Counted from the stretch's first letter, positions 35,201 through 49,254 are shown. The stretch is 64,000 nt of DNA from Coriaria nepalensis (GCA_027186245.1 CP114493.1:2363501-2427500); one strand, 5' to 3'. The notes: a model not told the origin generated them from the letters alone. A program made the numbers and translations.

Positions 35201-38200
35201 CTCAGTATCAGTAACTAAATAGAAGATTAAATGAGCTTAATTTAGTCAACCAGCTAGTTTATCATGTGAAATAAACAATGCAAGTAGCAAGCCTAAAAGA
35301 AAGGAAAAATGCAAATCAATGTCAAGCCTTGCAATGATCCCCAACATCACTAGGTCAAAGCAATTTTTTGAGTTAGAATACCTTCTAATGTTTCAGTCTG
35401 TACAGTAGATGCCGCAGTTCCTTTCCAGCATTCATTGAGCCATTCATTGAACATAGTGTTTTTAGTGGCCTGCTTCCATGTATCCATCAATTTATTCTGT
35501 TCATCCTGTGTAAGAGCCGAAGTAACCCATGGTAACATTGATTGGAGAACTTCTGCACCTGTTGTTCCAATTATGCGGCCCACTATCTTATCTTGTTCCT
35601 CCACTGAGAAGTGTCTACCAAACAATGGCCATAATTCGAGTTCTTCCCTAAAAATATGCTGATCTAAGGTGACTCTTATAGATTTGCACATTCCCTGCAG
35701 CTTTGTAGCCAGTTCATTATACTTCCCAGTAAATTCACTACCCTCCATAGTAGACTCTTGCAAATTTTCATGGAGAATTGCCAGTTCAGAGAGAACACGC
35801 GAAATATCTTCAAATAATTTTTCCTCCTGCTTATGGTCCAATGTATACGAGTGACTAACATTGTGCAGCGTCTCTTTCGATTCCAATGCAGGAAACACGA
35901 TATCATCTTCAGCATTACTATGAGCTCTATACAAACCCCACAGCAGGCGAAATCTTCCAATAAATTGCCGAAGGGATGTCCCATCACATTCACTAAGCTT
36001 TCCGGATTCAACATCTAAATATTCCAAGTCTTTGCGTATGGCTTTGTGGAATTTAAAAATAGTGTCAATTGGTCGTCCGGCAGACCCAGCATCAGATAAG
36101 CTGTAATCTGTTTCCCATGAAAAAAGACAAGAATTAAGTGACGGCACACAGGAGCTGGGAGGTACAGAGCGCAATGATTTGGTTGCAAAGAGAGAACTCA
36201 ACCCCAGATTATTGGTGTTAACTCCCAAACCTGGGACACGGCAGGATTGATCATTACAACACTGTTGCTGGACATTGGTGGTCTCTAAATTTTTAGGGAC
36301 ATCACAGCTTTTACATGACACTGAGACATTTCGTTTCACTGGCGGCCTTTCAACATTATTTGTCTGGCCTGAGGTTGAAGGGTCTCTTTCATACAATGCA
36401 GAATCAGATGAACAGATCGATCGAACAGAATCTTCTTCAATATCAGTGAACCTTTTAACAGGACAACAACCACTGGCCTTCGCAGACAAGCATAAACCTT
36501 TTTTACGAGCCTTGCAAGCCCAACCAGAAAACAGTGTCACCAGAGCACTATCTGATGCTGGGGCTGAATAAAAAACTTGCACTAATCAGATGCCAAATTA
36601 AATGACAAGAAATTAAGTGTGGATCTCGCCTTTTGACTAGGCACCATAGTAAGGATAGTAACGAACCTGCCAATTGCATGTTTTTTAGAAAATTTCTGGC
36701 TTCATCATCACTCAATGATTCTACTAGCCAGGGCAAGACACACTCAATCAATTTCAGTGGCATCGTGCACAAGCTTCGATACAGAAGTTCTCGCTGTCTT
36801 TTGAAGCTAAAATGCCTTTGGGCAAGTGGGAGAACCTAGAAATATGGGGATTAGCATGCCTCTCAGAAACAAAAAACAAAAAAGGGAACATCTCTGCTTC
36901 AGATTTCTAGTTCTGCAGTTTTGGAGGGTGTTGTATGGTATCTTTAGTTAATTAATTTTATACAATAACAATCTATCAAGTTCTTAGTAATTGTCATTTC
37001 TTTCAATTATTGTTTCCTTTAAGACAACGTATAAACACCCTTCTAATTCATTTTATTTTTTCAGGTGTATACCAGCATACATGTACTTGCCAAAAATGGT
37101 TCTACACCAGCCACCTAATATGCCTAGAAAAAGGTTTGTTTCAACAAGAAAAATTCACCTGAATCTCCTCATTGTAGAAGTGCCTCTGTGTGGTATCCAT
37201 TATTTGATCAGCATGTGTGCACAGCTTCACGTAAAACTCTGCAGCAGAAGAAGACACTGCTCCTTCACTCTGAATTCTTTCAATCAAGCATCTAAACTCA
37301 TTGAACTGACTTTCTTCTTCAGCATGTTCCTGGAGAAAAGAGAATTCCCCATCTACTGCAGGAAAGATTATTTTGTCCTCAGCAATACTGCAAGTCGAAA
37401 AGCAGTGATACTCCAAATTAAAACGAGGATGAATAAACTTCAAAAACTAACAGAAGTTCAATAGGTAATCCAGGGAAGAAGTAATAACGCGAAAAGCATC
37501 ATATACAACAGAGTAAAGTATGTCCTGTATTCTACCAATTCTATAGTAACAAAAATTCTTAATATGTAGGTAAAATATTATTTTCTGGAGTAACTGGTGT
37601 CCTAACACCAGCTGTAAATTATCTTTTTTCACTTGGAATTTTTATCTCTCTCTTCTTCATTTGGTTGACCGTTTGACCATCCTACCACTGGCTGGGGGAG
37701 CACTTCTTGTAAGAAATGTTCGGTCGCAACCTTTAGAAATTCATTTGGTGCGGTTGTATAAAGGAAAAGGATTGATATAGTCATATAAATATGTAAAGCA
37801 ATTTAATGGGAATAAAAAGTTCTTTCTCCTTATTTAGTTTGCTACATGAAGATAGTCACATGATGAGATAAAAAGGCGGGATATTTGAAATAACCATGTC
37901 CAAAAGCAGGCTATGGCAAACACATGTATATATATTTATATCTATACTCCAGTTTTCATGTGACAAATGAATAAGTGACAGATACCTGTGAAAGATACAG
38001 ACTTCAGCGATGAATTGTAACCTATCGTTAAAAGCTGATAGATTACTAAAATTTCCACGACGCTGTATCTTCCTAGCCTCCTCTGCTATCTCATTTAATT
38101 CTCTTTTGATAGCCTTATGCCATAGCAATATTTCATTAATTGGATGTGTCTCCATGGTATCCGATATATCAGTACTTGAATCTGGATATTTCCTTTTTCC

Positions 38201-40520
38201 AGTACCAGTCAATTCACATGGACAATGTCCTTTTTCTGTGTGGTGGTCTGATGTGCTAGCCGTAGAATCTGCAAGACTTCGGAACTGATTGTCATCTACA
38301 CAACTTTCAGTTCTGCCTCTTTGTTCCATCCATGTGAATATGACCTAAAATATACAATAGCCATAATCAGCTCTACCGTGCAGATATGAAGAAGAATTTG
38401 ACACTTCCACACAAAATCTGAAATCAGACCTTTTGAAGAAGTTTTTCTTTAGGAACTATCTTGCTTATACATTTTCGCAGATCCTGATATTCATCAGATG
38501 AAATTGATGATGAAAGCCAGGGAAGAAATTCAGCCAACATATTCACGGGAATACTGCACAAGAACTGCCAAACCAGGGATGCCTGCTCTTCAAGAGAGAA
38601 CTTTTCAATAAGCAAGGGAAAGACCTGCAAAATTAGATATAAATGGGTTAAATTCAAAGGCCATTGCAATGTGGTAAGAAATCCTCTCAGATAAAAAGGA
38701 TGGTTGATATCGCCTACAGGGATGGGGGAGAATGTTGTGCTAAAGTCTGTAACTGAATTTGACACCACACAAGGGAGTACATATTTTATTTCTCACATAA
38801 GTGAATGCTGAAAAATGAGTGATGTAGAGCTAGAGAAAACTAAACTCGACATTAAAAGTTACAACACCACTATTTCAGCTGAGGAATCAAAGAATAAGCT
38901 AATTAGAATTCGAGAAACAAGAGTAATAATATCTGAGTAGTAAGATTACTAATTTGACCCAACTAAGACATTGTAACAAATAACACAACTCATGCTTAAT
39001 TGTACAGTTCAACTGGTCCAACATTTTATAAAATTCCTTCAATGACACTAGTAATAAAAGCATACTTCATGATTTATCTTCCTCATCAAACACCACTTAG
39101 AAATTTTCACATTTTTGTTCACAATGCAATAGCAGCTAGATAGTGGAATCCGTCGTAACCAAATATAGTTCCTACACAAACCAACACTTCTGCGGTATGC
39201 TACCAAAGCGTTCTTTTCTCAGAAATCCGGTTTAAAATTAAAAAATAAAAATAATAAATAAAACATGAAAATGCAGAGAATCATGGACTAAAGTACCTGT
39301 TCTTCCTCCTTAGCCATGTGCTGGCTAATTGATGTCTGTAGGGCTTCTGTACAGGATGCTAACTCCCTTGGGAAGCTTTCATTACTTTGTGTATCAGATT
39401 TGAGAAGCTCGAAAAGATGATCAAAGAGATTGCTTTCACCCTTATGTTCAAGAGAGTATGTTTTTGCCACATTCTTCACACGTATATCAAGTGCTGCAAA
39501 AATTACCTGCAAGTCCAAAATCATGTTTTTGGGGGTAATGACATTACATGGCCTCATTGCAAGTCTTGCATAACAAAACAATAACCTCACTGAAGTAAGT
39601 CTCTTTCTGATAGTTGTACCATATGATAACACTTCTGAAGTTCCGTGAATGTGCCAAAATGTAAAAACCACAATAAATAGGGCAAAACGTCAATTGCTTA
39701 AGTATGAAGTAATATTTAAGAATATTGCAAGAGTTGTCGGTGCTTCTACTGAAGTTCAATACAAAAACAGCATACGAAATCTATCACAGCTAAAGAAAAA
39801 TAAGAGAAGGAAGCAGGGTTTCCATCAAAAGGTAAATAAAAGTCACAAAATACATCAGGACTGGGTACCCTGAGTAGATAATTTAGGACAAAACAAAAAT
39901 AAAATTTATGAAATGAGTGTGCAACAATAAGACTAATTTCTTCATGTGTACTCTTTCTCACTGTCAAATGCTCTTTTATTCAAAGAATACAACAAATAAT
40001 TACTACTATGAATACGACAAATAAGATCTGCTGCACAGAGGAAGTAAGAAATCGATTGAAAAATTAAAACCAAAAATTTACCTATTTTTCTCATCAATGG
40101 AGCTCTAATAATCAGAAGAAGTGCTATATTTCTGAAATTCAAGCACAGATACAGAGACGCACACATACATACATGTACAAAGTACAGGCACTTAAGGAAA
40201 TGAACCAGAAACTGTACCTCGTCTTCAGCATTGGAGTGGTGTTTATAAATCGATCTCAGAAAATGGTAGCGGTCCAAAAGCGGCTGGATATCCGTTCGCT
40301 GACCAGTGGCGAACGCCATGGCCAGCCTATGAAGCGCATCGAGCTCGTAGCGAATCGCTTTGTGAAAGAATAAGAAAATCAGAATCGGAGACTTAGGCTC
40401 CGAGCTCCACAAACAGCCATTCGAAGACGACGATGAATCCACCTTATTCACAGAATTCGACAGCACCGCAACTCCTCCACCTCCGTCCCTGTGTTGCATA
40501 CCGGCCAACGGCGTCGCCAT
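32272..40520 (-). CDS. BTS: BRUTUS: hemerythrin/CHY/RING E3 ubiquitin ligase
   Basis: Fourteen exons: 40520-40218, 39506-39297, 38624-38430, 38344-37986, 37387-37159, 36835-36667, 36563-35382, 35214-35037, 34891-34670, 34566-34429, 33404-33170, 33049-32990, 32596-32525 and 32415-32272, all GT-AG and in phase, giving 1231 aa (Arabidopsis BTS is about 1250). Three hemerythrin domains bind diiron: about 50-185 (H53, H95, E99, H122, H164, E168), about 305-450 (H312), and about 655-810 (H661, H703, E707, H732, H791, E795). Then come a CHY zinc finger (about 982-1060), CTCHY (about 1060-1105), RING (C1111, C1114, C1130, H1132, H1135, C1138, C1149, C1152) and a C-terminal zinc ribbon (C1188, C1191, C1206, C1209). 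BTS is a nuclear iron/oxygen-sensing E3 that degrades clade IVc bHLH activators such as ILR3 and so restrains iron uptake. No lesion was seen. The start is the first in-frame ATG after a TATA box at 40702-40711. Confidence 0.96.
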
Positions 40521-40701
40521 CTCCCTCCCCCTTTTCTCTCAAGAACCTTTCAAGAAAAAACTCTCTCTCTAAAACTCTCACTATCTCTAATTTCTTCCAC
40601 TTTTCTATTAAAACTAATCTTTCTAATCTTTTTAATCTTTCAACTGAACCCGTGTGTGTTACAGCAAGGTCGATAAGATAGCCAGAACAAGAGAGAGGCT
40701 G

Positions 40702-40711
40702 TTTATATATG
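40702..40711 (-). promoter_or_regulatory. TATA box of BRUTUS
   Basis: The minus strand reads CATATATAAAC, about 185 bp upstream of the ATG, predicting a 5' UTR of about 150 nt. The leader is CT-rich on the coding strand's complement, and TCTCTCT text lies near 40560-40570. Confidence 0.6.
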
Positions 40712-40719
40712 CTCGGTGA

Positions 40720-40775
40720 CACGTGGATCATCTTTGTCACGGTGGATGATGACGTAAGCAACTACTAGTCACGTG
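40720..40775. promoter_or_regulatory. paired G-boxes upstream of BRUTUS
   Basis: Two perfect palindromic CACGTG motifs at 40720-40725 and 40770-40775 lie about 10 and 60 bp upstream of the TATA box, with a TGACGTAA bZIP-type site (about 40750) between them. CACGTG is the core bound by bHLH and bZIP factors, and the iron-deficiency bHLH network is known to act on BTS expression. Occupancy here is inference. Confidence 0.55.
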
Positions 40776-40859
40776 AGGGAGAGTATCTATAACTCGTACA
40801 CGATAATAATCTCCGGGAAAAAAACTGTTTTTTTCCAGAGAGGAAAATGTGAAAAGAGG

Positions 40860-42219
40860 TTTGCTTTGCTCTCTTTTATTGTAGGTAAGAAAATAATTCA
40901 AATATCTATTTATTTAAAGATTAAGTTAATCTACTTTTAATTATTATTTTTTAAAATTCACATAATTTTTGGGATTAATTACAAATCAGTCCAGTAAGAA
41001 TCAAATATTAAATATTAATTTTAAATTTTATGTATCAATATTTAATTTTTCTCTTTTTAGTCTTTAAGTAAATCTAATTTAGTACACAATGATACAAGTA
41101 TGTAAATAATATGGTTTAAAAACTGGTAAAACAAGTTGAAATAACCATTTTTTGGTATACAAACTTTACTTTTCTTTAATAAAGGTATGATATAATATTC
41201 ACAATCAGGATATTAAGAACAAGATAAATTTGAACGAGGCATACTATTCTTCTAAATTGTCTAAAAAGTAGAAGCATTTCACTACTCTCTTATGTCATAA
41301 AGAAACATATTTTGAAATCTTTTAAATGATCTTCCTCTTAAGAAAGATAGAAGGATTAAACGGTAATTTTTTTAATAAATAAATAGTAAATATATTTATT
41401 AAAAAAATGAGAAAAAAAGATAAAAAAAATAAAAAATAAAAACAAAACAAAACAAAAATTGGAAGGGAAGGTATTTAATTAAATATCCTAATAATAAATA
41501 TATTTTTAATAACATGGCATATCACATCAATATTATTATCTAAAAATCGATTAAATGAACTTTCTATATTTCTCTCTACTTACATTTATAATTAATTCAT
41601 CTTTTCGTTTCTATATAATTTGATTTTTATAAATTCATGTCCATCTATAATAAAAAAAAGTAATAAATAAAATGTCTTGTAAAAAAGAGTTGATGAAAAA
41701 TTCATCAAAAAAAGAAATGCATAGTAAGGGATGGATCTTGTCGGATTTTAAATCTAATACGTTATGAGACATTTTGGACCAGTCCGGCTAAAAAAACTTT
41801 CCTCAACCTAAATGTACCCCGAGATCCTATTGATCCGATGTATTTCGTTTGGGTCAGTCCAAGTTGCTCATACCTATCAAATCTTATCACAATTATAAAT
41901 ATCATTCTTATAATCACAATAATACTCGTAACATAAAAATAATATTTATAATTATAATAAAATTTGATATATCATAAAGTCATACATCATATCTAAACAA
42001 AAAATCATAATTTTATTAAGACTACAAATAAAATGTTTCTAAATGGTGAAAATCTCCCTTAAAATGCTTTTAAAACAAGGTTAATTTGTGCATCAGTCCT
42101 TAATCAAGAAACGTGGTGTTTGATGAAAGGGAGTTTGATATAATAGTGTGCTAGTGTCTTAAAGTACTTTCTAAAGTTCCTTTACCCTTCATATCCACAC
42201 CATACTTTGTTCAACACGC
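40860..42219. other. gene-free AT-rich stretch
   Basis: Intergenic sequence upstream of BRUTUS with A-rich runs near 41400-41450. No coding sequence, RNA gene or element boundary was recognised. Confidence 0.45.
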
Positions 42220-42640
42220 GTGACAAATTAAAAAAGAAGTAATAATTTTATTTATATTTTTTGTGGGAGGGGAATTTTTTTTTTTTTTTTTTCTTGATAG
42301 AATTCAATTATTTCATCGGTAATGACGTGTAAAGTTCACGAGTACTTTTCCACCCAAGCACAAAGTGTTTATCTATGTGACATCTTATTGAAATATTACG
42401 TTAAGGAATTTTCATAGTAATAATTTATGAACTTTAATGGTGGATTGGTGGGGTGTATACAACATAAAGTCTAAGCTTGTTATTCTCGAGTAAAATTTTA
42501 TCATATTATTTAAAATAAATAAAGATATTATATTTTAAATAATATAATAAATTTTTATTAATGAATTAAATTTAATCTCGAACCACATAAATATATTCCT
42601 CGTTCTCAACCTTCTCTCCATTTATGACACAACAAACTTG
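42220..42640. repeat. duplicated intergenic segment 1, copy A
   Basis: Similar to 56761-57640 in the same orientation. Shared text includes TGACAAATT-AAAAAGAA, GTAA-GAC followed by AAGTTCAC-AGTA-TTTTCCAC-CAAGCAC, AGTGTTTATCTA-GTGAC, GGATTGGTG-GGTGTATACAAC, TCTAAGCTTGT, and later TTCTCAACCTT-CTCCA-TTTATGACA. This is the first of three collinear pairs. Confidence 0.75.
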
Positions 42641-44884
42641 TTTTTAGATAAGCAAGATTAGTAATAATCCGAACTCTCCCGATCAAACTCGGTCAAAAGT
42701 AGCAACTTATTAGGGTTATACAAAAAAACATCAAGGAAAAGTAGTTACACTCCATAAATTAAGGTGAGAAATGATCTTAACTTTTTAGAAGAGGATGACA
42801 ATTGATAAGGTGAAAATGACTTTGTTGTTATTTCTTTAATAATGATTAAAGATTAATAGGAGCTTGTAGCTTTAATAATAGAGACTAATAGGAGCTTGTA
42901 GCGAGGTCTATTAGTAACCAATGAACTAACTATGATCCCACATGTTAATCATGTTTTATAAGATACCCCAATCTCAATATTCTCATTCCCTGTCAAACAA
43001 AAATACCTTATTCTCGAAATTTGAGGATTTCAAATTCAATTTTACAAAAATATAGAATGTCTTCAATATAGAATTTATATATATATATAAATATATTTCA
43101 CTTTAATAATTAGTTGAAGTTAACATCATTCGATTCCAGAAATGATTGATCTTACAAGAATCGGGTAGAAACGAAAAATTAGAGTAAAAGCAAAATAAAA
43201 CTACAAAGAAAATTGCAAACTCTAGTTTGCGATAATCTATAATCACTCTTGCTTCTTCAATCTATCACTAACTCTTACCCTGGTGGCTCTTACATGCATC
43301 AAAGTTGAAAGGTTGTATGACCTTTACTTAATATGTTCAAATATCTTTTATCAAATCCAATTTCGGACACATATTCAGTTTGTTTGGAATCATTAAGAAT
43401 AAATAATCCAGTTCATATTCTCTTATTTAGACCTTATAAGAATTTTAAAATTAAAAAAAAAAAAAAATTTAAAATGTATTTTTACTTGAAAAATGGGAAT
43501 TTCTAAATCTCATGAAAAATTATCGAATGTGTCAATCTTTGTCATAGTTTAAATGGATTACATTATAATGTCATTATATCTTAGCCACTCTGAAAACTTT
43601 TCTTCCATCATTTTCATAAGATAAGTATGAAAGACAATTTGGTTATCTTATGTTAAATGAAGTCATTTCTAGTAGGATTCCAAAAAAATTAATTAAATTT
43701 GAATAATTTCTTTAAAAAAAAAAAAGTTTCCAAATAATGTAAATAAAATTACAAATCAATTCCATCTATAATTTCTATTGAACTCTTGTACGGAATTGAT
43801 TTCAAACAAAGTGATTGACTTATATGTATATATAGCATTAAAACTTATTTATAAAATAATTGAAGTTCAAAAGCACAAGATTTTCATCCATGCATCATTG
43901 AATTTTTTTTAATTTATTTTTTTTTTTTTTTTTGCTTTTATTATTTTAATACTCTCCAAGGATAAAAGAAAATTCTAAAAAAGTTGTAAGATCGTTGTCA
44001 CCTACAAAAAATTGATGTGCCCTTTAGGAATTTCATCATATGATCTACCATCAAAAAGTTGATAGTACATGAAACAATTGTGTTCGGTCAATATATACGA
44101 TTACCATTTCAAAGATGAAAAAGGTTGTCGAGAAACAGAAGTAGTTAAAAGTCCAATGGTTGTGCTTGATAATGACAGCAATGGCATGTAAGAATTAAGT
44201 CCGGTTTATTTATTTATTTATTTATTTATTTATACATATTCTCTTCTAATACTTCAGTGGTATCACAACTGCATCAATGTAAGGAAGTTCTTATTTAGAG
44301 GTTTCTTCACTCATCTATTCGACGTCTATCTTTGGCACATTAACATTTATTATTTCAATTATAAGAGTTCTTTATTAATAGTTGGCTCTAAGACTATTGT
44401 GATTTTATCAAATTAAACCAAGTTATTTTATACTTCTTTTGAAAATCATGAGATTAAAAATTATAGAAATAGAAATAAGGAAATAGTAAGAACATAAAGA
44501 TTATACCGTGATTCACAACAGCAATATGAAATCAATCAAGAGGCTACATCCATATTGAGTTTTAACAATTTGGTTGACTCTATGTGCACTAGATCAATCA
44601 TTCATACACATTTATATATCAAGAACATCCATCAACAATACTCGACCGAATCAAATCTAGCAACTTAGTATTCTACTAGAGAGAATCAAACAAATATCAT
44701 CATTCAAGAGACACAATTTCAATCATCAACTGCTTTAGCATTCACCCAGTTTTTGGGCCACAACATATAAAACTAACATCCCACCTTGAAAACTATAAAC
44801 TACCACCAACATATAAAGACCTCCCTCTCATCATTCCTACCGATCTTATTGTGCACATAGAATCAATTCATTGTCTTCACTGCT
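42641..44884. other. gene-free AT-rich stretch
   Basis: It holds a small direct repeat TAATAGGAGCTTGTAGC (42856-42872 and 42890-42906) and a (TTTA)n microsatellite near 44207-44233. No coding sequence was recognised. Confidence 0.45.
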
Positions 44885-47300
44885 TCATGAATACCGGTAG
44901 TTACATGCATTGAGTAAGTTTAGACAGTATCTAAAATTATTCACTGTAACTACCTTGGTACCCATATCTGTCGAGTTCTCCTCAATGGGCACCTTTGATA
45001 TGCTCAAAGTACTAGCAGCTAAGAGTTCCCTGACAAAATGAAATTTAATATCAATATGCTTAGTACTTTCATGATGAACATATTTTTTAGATAAGTGTAG
45101 CATTCTGACTATCATAATAAACCTTGAAGTCATATAGCATCTTTAAACTCATCAGTTATTGTACATATTCTACCTCGGCGGAAGAAAGTGTAACCATGGG
45201 TTGAAATTGAGTTTTGCAACTCACATAATTTTCGCCAAGTAGAAATTGGTATGTAATAGTAGATTTTCTACTATCCTTGTCACCTGCAAAGTCGTAATCC
45301 ATATATCCAACTAATTCAAAGTTGTCAGTCCATTTACCAAATTGTAATCCAATGTTTACAGAAATATTCAAGTATCTAAGCAACCATTTTAGAGCATTCT
45401 AGTGTTCAACCCCAATGTTAAATATATATCTACTTAGTAATGATATTACAAAACTCATATCATGCCTAGTGTTAATCATGCAATACATAACAAATCCAAT
45501 TGCATTAGAATAAGGAACATTTTCAATTTTGAGTTTTTCAAAATTAGTATTTAGAGATTGTTGTTTACTAAGTACAAAATGAGATGCAAGGGGAACTTAA
45601 ATAGGTTTGCAACTAACAAAATTAAACTTAGAAGAAACTTTCATCAAATAAGTATTCTGATGTAACTTAAGTTTATGTTGACTTCTATTCATAATTATTT
45701 CCATTCCTAAAATCCTTTTTGCAATTCCTAAGTTTTTCATAACAAATTCAGAACCTAACTATTATTTATTCCTTTTGTCTTTGACTTAGACTTACTTATT
45801 AACAATATGTCATCAACATATAAAAGTAAGTAAACGATGATAGAATTTAAACAAGAAAAATAGAAACATGAATCATAATACTTCTTGTAAAACTTATGCT
45901 TATCAGAAACGAATCAAAATGTTTATACCATTTTCTAGGTGATTATTTTAAAATCTTTAGGTGAGAAAGCAGTCTTAACATATATTTTATACCATAGAGG
46001 TTGATGCATATAAATAGTTTAATCTAATTCCCCATGTAAGAAAGCAGTCTTAACATCTATTTGATCCAATTTGAAATCATATTATAAAACCGTAGCAAAC
46101 ATGATCCTAATAGTTTTAAATTTTACAATAGGTGAGAAGATTTCATGATAATCTATACATTCATTTTATGTAAAACCTTTAGCTACTAGCCTAGCTTCAT
46201 ATCTCGAAAGTTCAGTTTGAGATATACCTTCCTTCACCTTAAACAACCATTTACAATTAACCAGTTTTCTATTTTTTAATTTAGGTACCAAAGTCCAAGT
46301 TTTGTTAATATTCAAGGACTTCATTTCTTCTCCCATTACCTCAACCCACTTCTTTGCTTCCTTTGAGGAAACAACAACACTATAGTCAAGTGGTTCATCA
46401 GTTACAATCTCTAAACCTGCAATCAAAGTTATAAACACTAAATCTGCGTAAGTGTATTTTGGTTAGGCCTAGGATCCCTTCTACCTCTATCTCGAGCCAA
46501 TTGATAATCATAAAGATCACCATAATTAAACATATCTAAGATCTTAGTAGTATCATATTCAGTTTCTATATCATCAGAAGTATTAGGTACATCATCAGTT
46601 AGTATAAAATTATTGATATGCCTACCTTCCTCCTATTGATCCAAGATCAATAGGGGTTGCAAGCTCCACCTTAATTAAAGAACCCTCGTTTGAGTTATTT
46701 CTACCTGCAACAACATTTCTTAGTTTACAAGGGAATAGTTTCTCATTAAACACAACATCCTACTTACTATGATCTTAACACCACTAGAATTTCTATCACA
46801 TAGTCTATTCCCTTTAGTATGCTCTTGATAGCATAAGAACATACACTTTCTAGATCTTGGTTCAAACTTACCATCAGATTTATGTACATATGCAGCACAT
46901 CCAAAGACCTTTAATTACGTTAAAATTGGTGGTCTATTTGACCATATTTCTTTAGGACATTTAAAATCTAAAATAGTACTAGGACTTATATTAATTAGAT
47001 ATGCAACTGTCTCTAGTGCCTCTCCTAGAAATGTTTTGGTAAATTTGAAGTAAACATTAAATTTTTTTTTTCTAATAGTCTTGTTCATCCTTTAAGCCAC
47101 TTCATTCTGTTGAGTGTTCTCACAACTTTCCTATGTCTCATTATTCCATTTTCTTTGTAAAATGTATCAATTTGAGAGTTAGAAAATTTAACACTATTAG
47201 GAATTCTTAATGCCTTAAAGTTTTTATCTGTTTAAGTTTCTACCGAAAATTTGCATCACTTAAACTTTCCTAAAGTTTCATCTTTAGTTTTTAGTAAAAA
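44885..47300 (-). pseudogene. Ty1/copia pol relic (integrase end, RT, RNase H)
   Basis: Read from high to low coordinates. The integrase C-terminal region is near 46790-47050 (KVFGCAAYVHKSDGKFEPRS then RKCMFLCY). A linker with YDYQLARDRGRRD lies near 46480-46520. The RT N-terminus is at 46166-46438 (KTWTLVPKLKNRKLVNCKWL followed by YEARLVAKGFT). RNase H is at 45156-45383 (DYDFAGDKDSRKST, LSSAEVEYV), and the terminal segment is at 44885-45133 (KHIDIKFHFVREL, VPIEENSTDMGTK). Multiple stops and frameshifts show it is dead. The central RT catalytic region is eroded. Gag is absent here; a copia gag of the same orientation lies 15 kb away on the other side of BRUTUS, but a link between the two is not shown. 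Confidence 0.85.
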
Positions 47301-47409
47301 TACCCATAAATTTTCTACTGAAATAATCTATTATGAACAAGAAAAACCTATTACTACCATGTGATATAACTAAAAGTAATATGTCTGTCACGTCAATCTG
47401 GTATTACTC

Positions 47410-49150
47410 AATAGAGTCATTTACTTATGAAAATCAATCTTAAAATGTATAAATCTTCAATATAATTAAATGCAGAGCACTTAATTAGAGTATATCACAT
47501 TATGTTACGATATTATTTGGTTAGAAATAGCAGTTTGCATGAATCATTGAATATTTGCATACTTGATAGAATTCTGGGTTTTAGACGTACACTTGAATTC
47601 ATAATGATGGTTATGATAGATGAGATCCAAGATGGTGAGAGTCTAAGATTCAAACTGTTTATCGCGTCATAATGGGATAATGACAATAGATGTACTATCA
47701 TCTCCAGAAGTCGAGTAATTGTCTTATATTTATCAGTATTTGTTGATATTGGGATATACATATACATATATCGTAGTGACTAATTACCGAACATGGTCAC
47801 TTGGCAAAATCTCGTTGGTAATAGTATTGATTGTTAGTGATTTTTTTCAATAGCTATGGTATATGTGATTCTCATACCTGAAATCACCACGGTACTAGCA
47901 TGCTAGATATAATGTTTTGATGTTAGTCTTATGTGGCCTTCGCTAGAGGGCACCAAAAGGCCAATCTATTGGACATGTGTTTAAATATGTGTAGTCTATA
48001 GGGTTACAAGCTGAGATCTATCACCTCTATATTAGAAGATATGATTCTATGAGTCATATAGCTATGCAATGAAGAAAAAAAGTATAATGGTGTGAAAAGA
48101 GTTTTCTATAAATTCATTTACATGAGTGTGTATGACATTCATAAAGAAAATCTAATAAGATTTAATAGTTAAATCATACCCTATGATTTCCTGGAATCAT
48201 GAACAGATGGACGATTTTGTTTTATACAGTAATAATCATCCATGGTTCTTGATGAGATGCCTCATATTTTTTGTTACACGGTTGGTCCATACGCTTTCAT
48301 AGAGGCCAATGTGTGTCTGACGGTTTAAGTTAATAATGATCATGTAAGATGATCATATTAACAATGTGACTTGAAAGTGTGTTCAAGGTCAAATGGTCTA
48401 TTCAATTGAATAGATAAAATCACAAGTTTAATCGCCATCTTGATAAGATAATAATAAGATTCAAAAGTGATTGACTTTAGTGCAAGTGGACGATTGACAG
48501 TATAATATCCATCAAACTTGATGGATTTGACCCGATATGGTTATTTACTTATGTGAATCAGTCTTGATCTACATAAGTTATCAACTAAATGAATATTTTG
48601 TATTTAATTAAACATTTAGTCTATCATATTGATTGTCATTATATTGGGAGAGACGGTGTATGCATATTATTTGTATGACATACGTGACTACCATTGAAAC
48701 TTATCTAGTGATCACGTTATATGATTAAGTCTATACCAATCACTATTGACTGTTAATGAGATTTGTCAAGTAGCTATTATACTTGTAATTTTCAGACCTA
48801 ATATTAGTACAGTACTGACGTACAAGATATTATGCTTTGATATCATTAAACATGAATCTATTTAAGGGTCACTAATAAGGTAAACAATTGGGCATATGTC
48901 TTTGTACGGGTAGTCTATAGGGTGATAAAATGATATTCATCACCTCTATATTAGAGGAACAAATCCTATGAGTGATGTACCATATACAACATAGAAATCC
49001 TTATACAAGGTAGCATGGTATAAAAATAGTATCTATAAATCTATTTTCTAAGTCGCATAAGAACTCACATGATTCATATAGCCAGTCGAGTAGGGTTTAA
49101 TAGTTAGACCCTATCATAAGACTGATTAGGACCATTTTGTCACTGCATAT
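47410..49150. repeat. large direct repeat, two ~0.7-0.85-kb units
   Basis: Unit 1 (about 47410-48220) and unit 2 (about 48535-49150) share TTTACTTATG-GAATCA-TCTT, GTAGTCTATAGGGT (47991 and 48908), CACCTCTATATTAGA (about 48022 and 48937), CTATGAGT-AT, and GTTTAATAGTTA near the end. The offset falls from about 1120 to about 915 bp along the unit, so unit 1 carries roughly 200 bp extra between 47500 and 47760. It is non-coding. It may be an internal or LTR-associated array of a large retrotransposon. Confidence 0.7.
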
Positions 49151-49254
49151 TCTTTTAGAAGTTTCAAACTATTTCTCATTTCATGGGTAGTCTATGTACC
49201 ATCTAGATTGAAAGTCGTTTGGTTTCCAATCATCTAAATCTGATGCTTCTCTTT

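Noticed and set aside
36991..37464. 157-codon plus-strand open frame
   Set aside because: It is antisense to BRUTUS intron 5 and exon 5 and has no family resemblance.
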